A DNA stretch of 33,101 nucleotides from NCBI GenBank assembly GCA_009840445.1, contig VXNS01000063.1, positions 1 through 33,101 of the forward strand. The letters are read 5' to 3'. Shown piece by piece: positions 26,893 to 33,101 of this stretch. The notes under the pieces are model-generated. The model was not told where the DNA came from. It saw nothing but the letters and a program-made list of their open reading frames with translations, and made no database searches. A program made the translations under genes and the position numbers. This stretch comes from Synechococcus sp. SB0662_bin_14. GTDB taxonomy: Bacteria; Cyanobacteriota; Cyanobacteriia; PCC-6307; Cyanobiaceae. Positions within the stretch are counted from its first letter, which is position 1; every line of letters begins with the position of its first letter.

Positions 26893-28161
26893 ATGTTGAC
26901 TTCCCCGGTGGCTCGTGTGCCGTCCTCAAGATCCTTCTGCTGGCTCCAGCGCTACCCTCCGGCCCTGGTCTGGTCCTGTCTCCTGCGGGGACTGGCCCTC
27001 ATGGGCCTCACCGGTATCGGCTTCTACCTGGGTATTGCCTATGGGGACCGTCTCAGCGGCCTTGCCCTTGGCTACGGCTTTGCCGTAGCTGCCGCCGTGG
27101 GCATTGTGAGTCGTTGGTTGGCGGGGCGGTCTCTGGATGGCGGCCTCCACTGGCGCCACCTCCTGGCCGTGAGCGGTCTGCTCGCTGCAGCCAGCATGGT
27201 GCAGTTGCGGGATGTCGGCGACTGGCCTGCTCTGCTCCTGGGCATGGCCCTGCAGGGATTGGGCCTGGGTCTGTTTTGGCCTGCGGCGGAGATCGCGGTG
27301 GCCCAAACCCATGGCCCCATCCCCCTGGGGAAAGCATTCACCCTGGCCCGCTTCTGTGAAGCTGTTGGTTCTGCCCTGGGCGTGCTGGGCACGGCGGTAT
27401 TCACCGTGCTGGGTCGGGCGTCCTGGGCGTTTCTCGCAGCAGCGGCCGTACTGCTGGCCCTAGCTGTGGCGGCCCTGTTAAGCCCCGGCCCGGTTGGCCG
27501 CCAGCCGGTCTTCAACGGGCAGGCACAGCCACAACAGCGCCAGGGCGGTTACAGGGACCTGGCAAAGGTGCCAGGCCTGCCGGCGGTGCTACTGATCAGC
27601 ATCACGGCCACCAGCATCATCATTCTGCAGCAAAGTGCCTTGCCTCTGGATCTGGTGCGCGGCAGCCTGGGACGGCCTGCCCTGGCGCCTGTGGTGGGCA
27701 ACCTGGTGGTGGCCGTGCAGTTGGTGTTGCTGGTGGTCATGCAACTCCCTGTAGGTCGATTGGCGAGCCGTTGGCCCACCGGCACCAGTCTGCGCTGGTC
27801 GTTGTTGGCCTTTGCCGGTGGTCAGGCCCTGATGGCCCTGTCTTCTGTTCCCATGGCCCCGGATCTGTTGCTGGTGGTGGGCGCCCAGGTGCTCACTGCC
27901 GTGGGCACCGCCGCCTTCCTGCCCACCGCCAGCACAGCTTGCCTGGAACGGACCCCCGCTGCCCTTCAAGGCCGGGCCATGGCAGCCTATTCCGAGTGTT
28001 GGGGCATCAGCTCAGTGGTGGCCCCACCGGTGGCGGGGTGGCTGCTGGAGATGCAAGGTCACGGGGTAAGCCTGTGGCTGCTGCTGACCGCTCTGTGTCT
28101 TGCCGCCAGTCGCCTGAATCCGGACCAATATAGTAATTCGGTCGGAAAAATCAGGCCTTAA
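26893..28161 (+). CDS. Major facilitator superfamily transporter, substrate unknown
   Basis: A 422-residue polytopic membrane protein with about 11-12 hydrophobic segments in two halves, split by a polar loop around residues 195-220 (PVGRQPVFNGQAQPQQRQGG). This size and layout fit a two-times-six-helix MFS carrier. The first half has the GLGLGLFWPAAEIAVAQ segment common to drug/sugar-type MFS members, and the second half has QGRAMAAYSECWGISSVVAP. No substrate signature is recognisable. The ATG at 26893 (MLTSPVARVPSS) is preferred because a longer open frame upstream overlaps cobI. The 17-base gap to cobI suggests cotranscription, but a vitamin-related role is only a guess. Confidence 0.82.
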   Translation: MLTSPVARVPSSRSFCWLQRYPPALVWSCLLRGLALMGLTGIGFYLGIAYGDRLSGLALGYGFAVAAAVGIVSRWLAGRSLDGGLHWRHLLAVSGLLAAASMVQLRDVGDWPALLLGMALQGLGLGLFWPAAEIAVAQTHGPIPLGKAFTLARFCEAVGSALGVLGTAVFTVLGRASWAFLAAAAVLLALAVAALLSPGPVGRQPVFNGQAQPQQRQGGYRDLAKVPGLPAVLLISITATSIIILQQSALPLDLVRGSLGRPALAPVVGNLVVAVQLVLLVVMQLPVGRLASRWPTGTSLRWSLLAFAGGQALMALSSVPMAPDLLLVVGAQVLTAVGTAAFLPTASTACLERTPAALQGRAMAAYSECWGISSVVAPPVAGWLLEMQGHGVSLWLLLTALCLAASRLNPDQYSNSVGKIRP

Positions 28162-28319
28162 CATAATTTGGCACCGTCGGTAAAGCCGCTGGGCCTCGGT
28201 CTGGAGAACACCGTTGTCGATTGCGTTTTCTTCCAACGTGAGGGATCCGCAGGCAGCTTTCCAGTGCCCGCGAAGAGACGGTACCGTCAAGCCGGGCTTG
28301 GCTCAAAGGCGATCAACAG

Positions 28320-28403
28320 TGCGGATGGGGAGACTTGAACTCCCATGGCATTGCTGCCACTAGTACCTGAAACTAGCGCGTCTACCGATTCCGCCACATC
28401 CGC
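28320..28403 (-). tRNA. tRNA-Leu (CAG)
   Basis: An 84-base class II tRNA on the minus strand: acceptor GCGGATG/CATCCGC, anticodon stem-loop CTAGT-TTCAGGT-ACTAG giving CAG, long variable arm, T-loop TTCAAGT, discriminator A. CCA is not encoded. It reads the frequent CTG codon of this GC-rich genome. Confidence 0.95.
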
Positions 28404-28435
28404 AGGTATGGATAGGGCCTGAAGACCCTGACCTT

Positions 28436-28481
28436 CTCTTGAGATCCTACACCCCAAGCTCTTGAAATCTTACACCCCGAG
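28436..28481. repeat. Two tandem copies of a 23-base repeat upstream of murA
   Basis: CTCTTGAGATCCTACACCCC (+AAG) at 28436-28458 is followed directly by CTCTTGAAATCTTACACCCC (+GAG) at 28459-28481, differing at three positions. Just downstream is the short palindrome CCTCC-ACG-GGAGG. The 244 bases between tRNA-Leu and murA hold no gene that I can support; this repeat and the promoter below are the only structures I see. Confidence 0.6.
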
Positions 28482-28537
28482 GGGACCCTCCACGGGAGGA
28501 CCCGTCCCGGAGAACAGGTTCAGGAGATAAAGGGGCT

Positions 28538-28546
28538 TGCTAGAAT
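28538..28546 (+). promoter_or_regulatory. Extended -10 promoter element upstream of murA
   Basis: TGC followed by TAGAAT (28541-28546) forms an extended -10 element about 100 bases upstream of the murA ATG. No good -35 box lies at the right spacing, which is tolerated for extended -10 promoters. Pattern match only. Confidence 0.35.
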
Positions 28547-28647
28547 GCATGAACTTATGACAGTTTCTTGATCGGGAGGACTGGGCAAAATCCAGCCTGG
28601 CTGTCACTTTTGAACTGAATTAGGATGGTTACTGACCGTACCCCTCC

Positions 28648-29976
28648 ATGACACTTGCCGCCCTGAACTCCCCGCTTGAGCTAAACGAGCCCCAGCTATC
28701 CATTATTGGGCAGCAGCGGCTGGAGGGTGAGTTGCATGTCAATGGCGCCAAAAACTCTGCCCTGGTGCTGATGGCGGCTTCCGTACTCAGCCGCAGTCCC
28801 GTTCGCCTGGGGAACATGCCGGATCTCACGGATATCGGCACCATGGCCAAAATCCTGGTGTCCCTGGGGGTGGGTTTTCACGTGGAGGGCTCCTCCGCAG
28901 TGCTCAGCGGCGATGGACTCATCCGCCATGACCCGGCCTACGACCTCACCCGCAAGCTGCGGGCCAGTTTTTTTCTGATTGGCCCCCTGCTGGCCCGCCA
29001 CGGTGTGGCCAAGGTGCCCTTACCGGGTGGCTGCCGCATCGGTAGCCGCCCCGTTCGCGAACACAACAAGGGCTTGCAGGCCATGGGCGCCAGGATCTCC
29101 ATTGAAGGTGGGGTGGTTTCCGCGAAGGTGCCGGGCAACCGGGGCCGGTTGCAAGGGTGTGCCGTTCATCTGGACTGCCCCAGCGTGGGCGCCACGGAAA
29201 CCTTGATGATGGCTGCCACCTTGGCGGAGGGAGATACCGTGATCCGCAATGCGGCCCAGGAGCCGGAAGTGGTGGATCTGGCAGGATTGCTGAAGGTCAT
29301 GGGCGCGAGGATTCAGGGCGCCGGGTCTGCCACCATCAGGGTCTCCGGCGTCAAGGAGCTGCACGGTGCGGACTATGCCGTCATGCCTGATCGAATTGAA
29401 GCGGGCACCTTTCTGATCGCCGCCGCCGCCTCCTCCTCCCGGCTTCACGTGACCCCCGTGGAGCCCAGTCACTTGAGTGCGGTGCTGGCCAAGCTGGAGG
29501 AACTGGGCTGCACCATCATTCCCCAGGGTCAAGGCCTCACCATCACCACACGAGGGAAGTTGCGGGGTTGCGAGTTGCGGACCCAACCGTTTCCAGGGTT
29601 CCCGACGGATTTGCAAGCCCCGTTCATGGCTCTGCTCACCACGGCTCAGGGAGATTCCCTGGTCAGGGAGACCATTTTTGAGAACCGCCTGCAGCACGTG
29701 GCCGAGTTGCAGCGCATGGGAGCTCAGATTCGCACCTGTGGCAACGTCGCCGTTCTCGAAGGTGTACCGATGCTCAGTGGCGCCCCCGTGACAGGAACCG
29801 ATCTTCGTGCTGCGGCAGCCATGGTGATCGCTGGACTGGCCGCCGATGGCGTCACCCACGTGGCGGGGCTGGAGCATCTCGACCGGGGTTACACGCGGAT
29901 GGAGGAGAGGCTCCAGGCGGTGGGCGCACGGATTAGTCGCACAGGTGCAGCCCGACCTGCTTTACTGGCAGCCTAG
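28648..29976 (+). CDS. murA: UDP-N-acetylglucosamine 1-carboxyvinyltransferase MurA
   Basis: A 442-residue cytoplasmic enzyme for the first committed step of peptidoglycan synthesis, transferring enolpyruvate from PEP to UDP-GlcNAc. Key features are visible: the substrate-binding Lys-Asn in HVNGAKNSALVLMAA, the catalytic loop GGCRIGSRPVREHNKGL with Cys129 (the fosfomycin target position), the SVGATETLMMAA segment, DRIEAGTFLIAA, and the C-terminal DLRAAAAMVIAGLAADG with LDRGY. There is a short N-terminal extension before the fold. It is followed by tRNA-Leu(CAA), argD and folC on the same strand, an order I recall from marine picocyanobacteria. Confidence 0.96.
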   Translation: MTLAALNSPLELNEPQLSIIGQQRLEGELHVNGAKNSALVLMAASVLSRSPVRLGNMPDLTDIGTMAKILVSLGVGFHVEGSSAVLSGDGLIRHDPAYDLTRKLRASFFLIGPLLARHGVAKVPLPGGCRIGSRPVREHNKGLQAMGARISIEGGVVSAKVPGNRGRLQGCAVHLDCPSVGATETLMMAATLAEGDTVIRNAAQEPEVVDLAGLLKVMGARIQGAGSATIRVSGVKELHGADYAVMPDRIEAGTFLIAAAASSSRLHVTPVEPSHLSAVLAKLEELGCTIIPQGQGLTITTRGKLRGCELRTQPFPGFPTDLQAPFMALLTTAQGDSLVRETIFENRLQHVAELQRMGAQIRTCGNVAVLEGVPMLSGAPVTGTDLRAAAAMVIAGLAADGVTHVAGLEHLDRGYTRMEERLQAVGARISRTGAARPALLAA

Positions 29977-30008
29977 GTGCCCCTAAAATTCAACCTTCAG
30001 CCCTTCCA

Positions 30009-30090
30009 GGGAGCGTGCCGGAATTGGTAGACGGACTCGACTCAAAATCGAGCGCCTTCGGGCATGTGGGTTCGAGTCCCACCGCTCCCA
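30009..30090 (+). tRNA. tRNA-Leu (CAA)
   Basis: An 82-base class II tRNA: acceptor GGGAGCG/CGCTCCC, anticodon stem-loop CTCGA-CTCAAAA-TCGAG giving CAA, variable arm GCGCCTTCGGGCAT, T-loop TTCGAGT, discriminator A. CCA is not encoded. It lies between murA and argD on the same strand and could be cut out of a joint transcript. Confidence 0.95.
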
Positions 30091-30117
30091 TGACGACTTC
30101 CCCCAGCCAGCCCGACC

Positions 30118-31362
30118 ATGGCGGTTGACGCGCAACTCCCATCCCCGGTCAGTCCTGCCGTTGCGGCTGCGGCTTCGGTGATGAACACCTACAGGCGCTT
30201 CCCGGTGACCTTCACCCAGGGCCGGGGCTGTTGGCTATGGGATCTCCACGGTGAGCGCTACATGGACTGTGTTGCGGGCATTGCCGTTTGCAGCCTGGGC
30301 CACAGTGATCCGGTGTTGCAGCAGGCCCTCAATGAACAACTGGGTCGGTTGCAGCACGTATCCAACCTGTACTTCACCCCGGAGCAGGGGGAGTTGGCCA
30401 CCTGGATCACTGCCAACAGCCCAATGGACGCGGTGTTCTTCTGCAACTCCGGCGCTGAAGCCAACGAAGCCGCCATCAAGTTGGCGCGCAAGTACGGGCG
30501 CTGCAAACGCGGCATCGAACAGGCCCGGATCGTCACGGCCCGCGCCAGCTTTCACGGCCGCACCATGGCCAGTCTGAGCGCGACGGGCCAACCCAAATAC
30601 CACCAGGGCTTCACGCCCCTGGTGGAGGGCTTCCACTACGTGGACTACAACGACTTCCCTGCCATTCAGCAGTGCATTGATCGCCTGGACGCCCAGGGTC
30701 CGGCGGTGGCGGCGGTGCTACTGGAGCCCTTACAGGGGGAAGGCGGGGTCCGGCCGGGGGATCCCGGCGTCTTTGCCGCCCTGCGCCAACTTTGCGACCA
30801 GCGGGGGATTTTGCTCATCCTGGACGAGGTTCAGGTGGGGATGGGTCGCACCGGTCAGCTTTGGGGCCATCAACATCTGGGCATCGAGCCGGACGCCATG
30901 ACCATGGCCAAGGGCCTGGGGGGCGGCTTCCCCATCGGCGCCCTGGCCGTGAAACACCACTGCGACGTGTTGCAACCGGGGGACCATGCCAGCACCTTCG
31001 GGGGCAATCCCCTGGCCTGTCGCGCCGCCCTGACCGTGGCCGTAGAGTTGCAGCGGCGGCATCTGCTCACCAACGTGCAGCAACGGGGCGAGCAACTGGG
31101 CCGCGGCCTGGAGGAGTTGGTGGTGGAGTTCCCCAAGCTCTGTGCCGCTGTCCGGGGCTGGGGGCTGATTCAGGGGCTGGTGCTGCGGGAGGGCGGACCC
31201 GGTGCCGCCCAAGTGGCCCAGGCCTGTCTTCAGCACAAGCTTCTGGTGGTGCCCGCAGGCAACCAGGTGGTGCGCCTTGTCCCGCCCCTCACCATCACCA
31301 GGGCGGAAATTGACACGGCCCTCGTGCGGCTGCGCACCGCCCTGGGTGGCTTGGGCGCCTGA
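30118..31362 (+). CDS. argD: Acetylornithine aminotransferase ArgD
   Basis: A 414-residue class III PLP aminotransferase converting N-acetylglutamate 5-semialdehyde to N-acetylornithine in arginine synthesis. Visible features are the N-terminal NTYRRFPVTFTQGRGCWLWD, the phosphate-binding FFCNSGAEANEAAIKLARK, FHGRTMASLSATGQPKYH, LLILDEVQVGMGRTG with the cofactor Asp, and Lys265 in AMTMAKGLGGGFPIGA as the Schiff-base lysine. HASTFGGNPLACRAAL is also conserved. The ATG at 30118 lies 27 bases after the tRNA. The end is 4 bases before the folC start, indicating an operon. 4-aminobutyrate or ornithine aminotransferases are related alternatives, but sequence and context favour ArgD. Confidence 0.94.
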   Translation: MAVDAQLPSPVSPAVAAAASVMNTYRRFPVTFTQGRGCWLWDLHGERYMDCVAGIAVCSLGHSDPVLQQALNEQLGRLQHVSNLYFTPEQGELATWITANSPMDAVFFCNSGAEANEAAIKLARKYGRCKRGIEQARIVTARASFHGRTMASLSATGQPKYHQGFTPLVEGFHYVDYNDFPAIQQCIDRLDAQGPAVAAVLLEPLQGEGGVRPGDPGVFAALRQLCDQRGILLILDEVQVGMGRTGQLWGHQHLGIEPDAMTMAKGLGGGFPIGALAVKHHCDVLQPGDHASTFGGNPLACRAALTVAVELQRRHLLTNVQQRGEQLGRGLEELVVEFPKLCAAVRGWGLIQGLVLREGGPGAAQVAQACLQHKLLVVPAGNQVVRLVPPLTITRAEIDTALVRLRTALGGLGA

Positions 31363-31366
31363 GGCC

Positions 31367-32674
31367 ATGGTTGGCGCGGCGGCTGCGCACCACGGTGGAG
31401 AATTCCGCTGGCCGGAACCTGTCGACCTGAGCGACCTGCTGCCAGGGCAGACCAACGGCATTGTCACCCTGGGGCTGGAGCGGATCCAAGGGGCCCTGGC
31501 CAGCCTGGGCAATCCCCACAACAGCTTTGTGGCCATCCAGGTGGCGGGCACCAACGGCAAGGGATCCATCTGCAGCCTGGTGCATGGGGCCTTGACGGCC
31601 CATGGGCTGCGCTCCGGGCTCTACACCTCGCCCCACCTGGTGAGCTGGTGTGAACGGATTCGCGTTGGCCAGGCGTTCATCCCGCCCGCCACCCTGCGGA
31701 GCCTGCTGCTGGAGTTGGGACCTCTGACGCAGCAGTGGTCCCTCACGCCGTTTGAACAGTTGACCGTGGCGGCCTTCCTCCACTTCCATCGCCAGGGGGT
31801 GGACTTGGCGGTGTTGGAGGTGGGTCTGGGGGGCCGGCTGGACGCCACCACGGCCCACAGTCGCCGCCCCATCGTAGCCTTCGCCACCATTGGCGAGGAT
31901 CACCAGGAGTACCTGGGGGCGGACCTGACCAGCATCGCAGGGGAGAAGGCCGGCGTCCTCAGTCCAGGCTGTGTGGCCTTTTCCGGCCCCCAGCCGGCGG
32001 CGGTGGTCCCTGTGCTCCGTCAAGCTGCCGCAGATTGTGGCGCCACGATCACCTGGGTTCCTCCCCTTGCAGACCACGGGTTCCAAGCCCTGCACCTTTC
32101 TCTTCGGGGCCAGGTGCAGCGCCACAACGCCGCCGTGGCCATGGCGGTGCTGGAGCACGTCAGCGCCACCATGCACCCCCTGGATGGGCAGCGCAGCCGG
32201 GGTGGCATGGCTTCCGTGCATTGGCCCGGGCGCCTGCAGCAGTGCCAGTGGCAAGGCCACCCGTTGCTGGTGGATGGGGCCCACAACCGTTCTGCCGCCC
32301 TGTGTCTACGCCAGCAACTGGATGACAGCGACCCTCCCGCCCCCGTTCATTGGGTGCTGGGCATCCTGGCCAACAAAGACGCCGTCGGCATGGTGCAGGC
32401 CCTGCTACGGCCTGGGGATCGGGTCTGGCTGGTGGAAATCGGGGACAGCCGTTGCTGGACAACGGATCAACTGGCCCAGGGGCTGTCGGCGCCGCAGGCC
32501 GCTTGCCTGCAGGTGCCGTCTCCCCGTTTAGGCGCCACCTGGCCGGTGTCCGTTGCCTTGCGGCAGGCCGTTCAGCCGCCAGGATCGAAAGCGCAGGTGG
32601 TGGTGGCGGGATCCCTGTATCTCCTGGGTCAACTGCACCGCCAAGGGGTGATTCGGATTGTGGAAGAGAATTGA
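31367..32674 (+). CDS. folC: Folylpolyglutamate synthase / dihydrofolate synthase FolC
   Basis: A 435-residue Mur-ligase-superfamily enzyme that adds glutamate to dihydropteroate and/or extends the folate polyglutamate tail. The P-loop VAGTNGKGSICSLVHGAL is followed by GLYTSPHLVSWCERIRV, the FEQLTVAAFLHF segment, LEVGLGGRLDATTAH for the Mg-binding region, GEDHQEYLGADLTSIAGEKA and the C-terminal-domain entry LLVDGAHNRSAALCL. Length is normal. The ATG at 31367 is 4 bases after argD; an open frame further upstream is overlap only. Whether it has both activities cannot be told from sequence. It converges on the hli genes, with a strong hairpin between. Confidence 0.94.
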   Translation: MVGAAAAHHGGEFRWPEPVDLSDLLPGQTNGIVTLGLERIQGALASLGNPHNSFVAIQVAGTNGKGSICSLVHGALTAHGLRSGLYTSPHLVSWCERIRVGQAFIPPATLRSLLLELGPLTQQWSLTPFEQLTVAAFLHFHRQGVDLAVLEVGLGGRLDATTAHSRRPIVAFATIGEDHQEYLGADLTSIAGEKAGVLSPGCVAFSGPQPAAVVPVLRQAAADCGATITWVPPLADHGFQALHLSLRGQVQRHNAAVAMAVLEHVSATMHPLDGQRSRGGMASVHWPGRLQQCQWQGHPLLVDGAHNRSAALCLRQQLDDSDPPAPVHWVLGILANKDAVGMVQALLRPGDRVWLVEIGDSRCWTTDQLAQGLSAPQAACLQVPSPRLGATWPVSVALRQAVQPPGSKAQVVVAGSLYLLGQLHRQGVIRIVEEN

Positions 32675-32677
32675 CTG

Positions 32678-32721
32678 ACCTTCGGGACTCCCGGCGTTGG
32701 GCAACGGGAAGCCCCGAAGGT
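32678..32721. terminator. Long hairpin between folC and the hli genes
   Basis: ACCTTCGGG (32678-32686) pairs with CCCGAAGGT (32713-32721), and inside it TCCCG pairs with CGGGA, giving a 14-pair interrupted stem. It starts 4 bases after folC and ends 17 bases before the hli stop, so it can serve both converging transcripts. Neither flank has a T-run. Confidence 0.6.
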
Positions 32722-32737
32722 GGGCAGAGGCTGCTGA

Positions 32738-32884
32738 TCAGCCCAGGCCGATCTGGCCCAGGATGCCCTGGCCGGTGAGCACCTCGGTGAAGAGGCCAAT
32801 GACGAAACCCAGCATGGCCAGACGGCCGTTCCAGGTTTCTGCGAAATCAACGAAGCCGAAGCGGGAAGAGGTGGAGTCGGTCAT
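32738..32884 (-). CDS. hli: High-light-inducible protein (Hlip), copy 1
   Basis: A 48-residue one-helix protein of the LHC/Hlip superfamily in the thylakoid membrane. Hlips bind chlorophyll and carotenoids, protect photosystem II assembly intermediates and dissipate energy under high light. The product reads MTDSTSSRFGFVDFAETWNG, then RLAMLGFVIGLFTEVLTGQG, then ILGQIGLG. The chlorophyll-binding motif (A)ETWNGRLAMLGF, with Glu, Asn and Arg in the ExxNxR pattern, is intact within the single transmembrane helix. The gene is too short for usual ORF cutoffs. A second, almost identical gene lies 79 bases upstream on the same strand. No clear ribosome-binding site is seen. Confidence 0.95.
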   Translation of the reverse strand: MTDSTSSRFGFVDFAETWNGRLAMLGFVIGLFTEVLTGQGILGQIGLG

Positions 32885-32915
32885 GACGGGGATGGCGCGA
32901 AGGATGGGTGGATGG

Positions 32916-32941
32916 AAGGGGTTTTGTTTGTGTTACCCCTT
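32916..32941 (-). terminator. Small inverted repeat between the two hli genes
   Basis: AAGGGGT (32916-32922) and ACCCCTT (32935-32941) flank a 12-base loop. It lies just after the upstream hli gene and could attenuate or end its transcript. The gap otherwise contains no gene. Confidence 0.35.
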
Positions 32942-32963
32942 GACGTTCAGACGGGGTTCAGGT

Positions 32964-33101
32964 TCAGCCGAGGCCGATCTGGCCCAGGATGCCCTGGCCG
33001 GTGAGCACTTCGGTGAAGAGGCCAATGACGAAACCCAGCATGGCCAGACGGCCGTTCCAGGTTTCTGCGAAATCAACGAAGCCGAAGCGGGAAGAGGTGG
33101 A
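32964..33101 (-). CDS. hli: High-light-inducible protein (Hlip), copy 2 (cut by window end)
   Basis: Near-identical to copy 1. The stop is at 32964-32966 and the visible codons encode the Hlip from the Ser/Thr near residue 4 to the C-terminal QIGLG. The start codon would lie at about 33110, outside the window. Within the overlap I find only two base differences (CCC/CCG and CACC/CACT), both silent in the protein. This indicates very recent duplication or ongoing gene conversion. The array may continue beyond the window. Confidence 0.93.
   Translation of the reverse strand, partial: STSSRFGFVDFAETWNGRLAMLGFVIGLFTEVLTGQGILGQIGLG

Noticed and set aside
28012-28290. A 92-codon minus-strand frame between the MFS gene and tRNA-Leu
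   Set aside because: Half of it is antisense to the MFS gene and the rest has no recognisable family, upstream signal or conserved neighbour. It could be a gene remnant, but I cannot support it.

Overview
The window looks like the chromosome of a GC-rich unicellular cyanobacterium of the marine Synechococcus/Cyanobium branch. Three things point there: 48-residue high-light-inducible (Hli) proteins, the cyanobacterial/plastid families DUF3318 and CGLD27, and a core gene order (DUF3318-rsfS-CGLD27-asparaginase; murA-tRNA-argD-folC) that I recall from marine Synechococcus and Prochlorococcus. Several features fit a sponge-associated lineage of the 'Candidatus Synechococcus spongiarum' kind: an autotransporter-like beta-barrel end, a CAP-domain secreted protein, restriction and toxin-antitoxin genes, and proteobacterial-type AddAB. 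That assignment is inference, since no phylogenetic marker is present.

Layout. 1-806: 3' end of an outer-membrane beta-barrel protein, convergent with carB (minus strand, 892-4197). 4343-6911: a tight plus-strand run of DUF3318, rsfS, CGLD27 and asparaginase II. 7071-7144: initiator tRNA. 7250-11098: a complete AapJQMP-type amino-acid ABC importer operon. 11099-16440: accessory island, holding (a) a two-gene restriction-modification (R-M) cassette (D12-class adenine methylase plus NotI-family endonuclease) followed by a broken second copy of the aapP 3' end, (b) a lower-GC gene for a membrane-anchored CAP/SCP protein with its own strong promoter, and (c) a minus-strand Xre-ImmA/IrrE plus PIN-domain module. 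16438-22958: addB-addA, overlapping by ATGA, of the alphaproteobacterial type. 22946-25825: gcvP (minus), preceded by tRNA-Tyr and tRNA-Thr. 26126-28161: cobI and an MFS transporter. 28320-28403: tRNA-Leu(CAG). 28648-32674: murA, tRNA-Leu(CAA), argD, folC. 32738-33101: two nearly identical tandem hli genes, the second cut by the window edge.

The core blocks are housekeeping: pyrimidine/arginine precursor supply, ribosome dormancy, amino-acid uptake, glycine cleavage, cobalamin, peptidoglycan, arginine and folate synthesis. The most unusual part is 10.7-23 kb. There an R-M system sits between a gene end and a foreign-looking, decayed copy of that same end, beside a toxin-antitoxin-like module and a horizontally acquired-looking break-repair nuclease. 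R-M cutting and AddAB degradation of broken ends could cooperate against incoming DNA; that functional link is inference.
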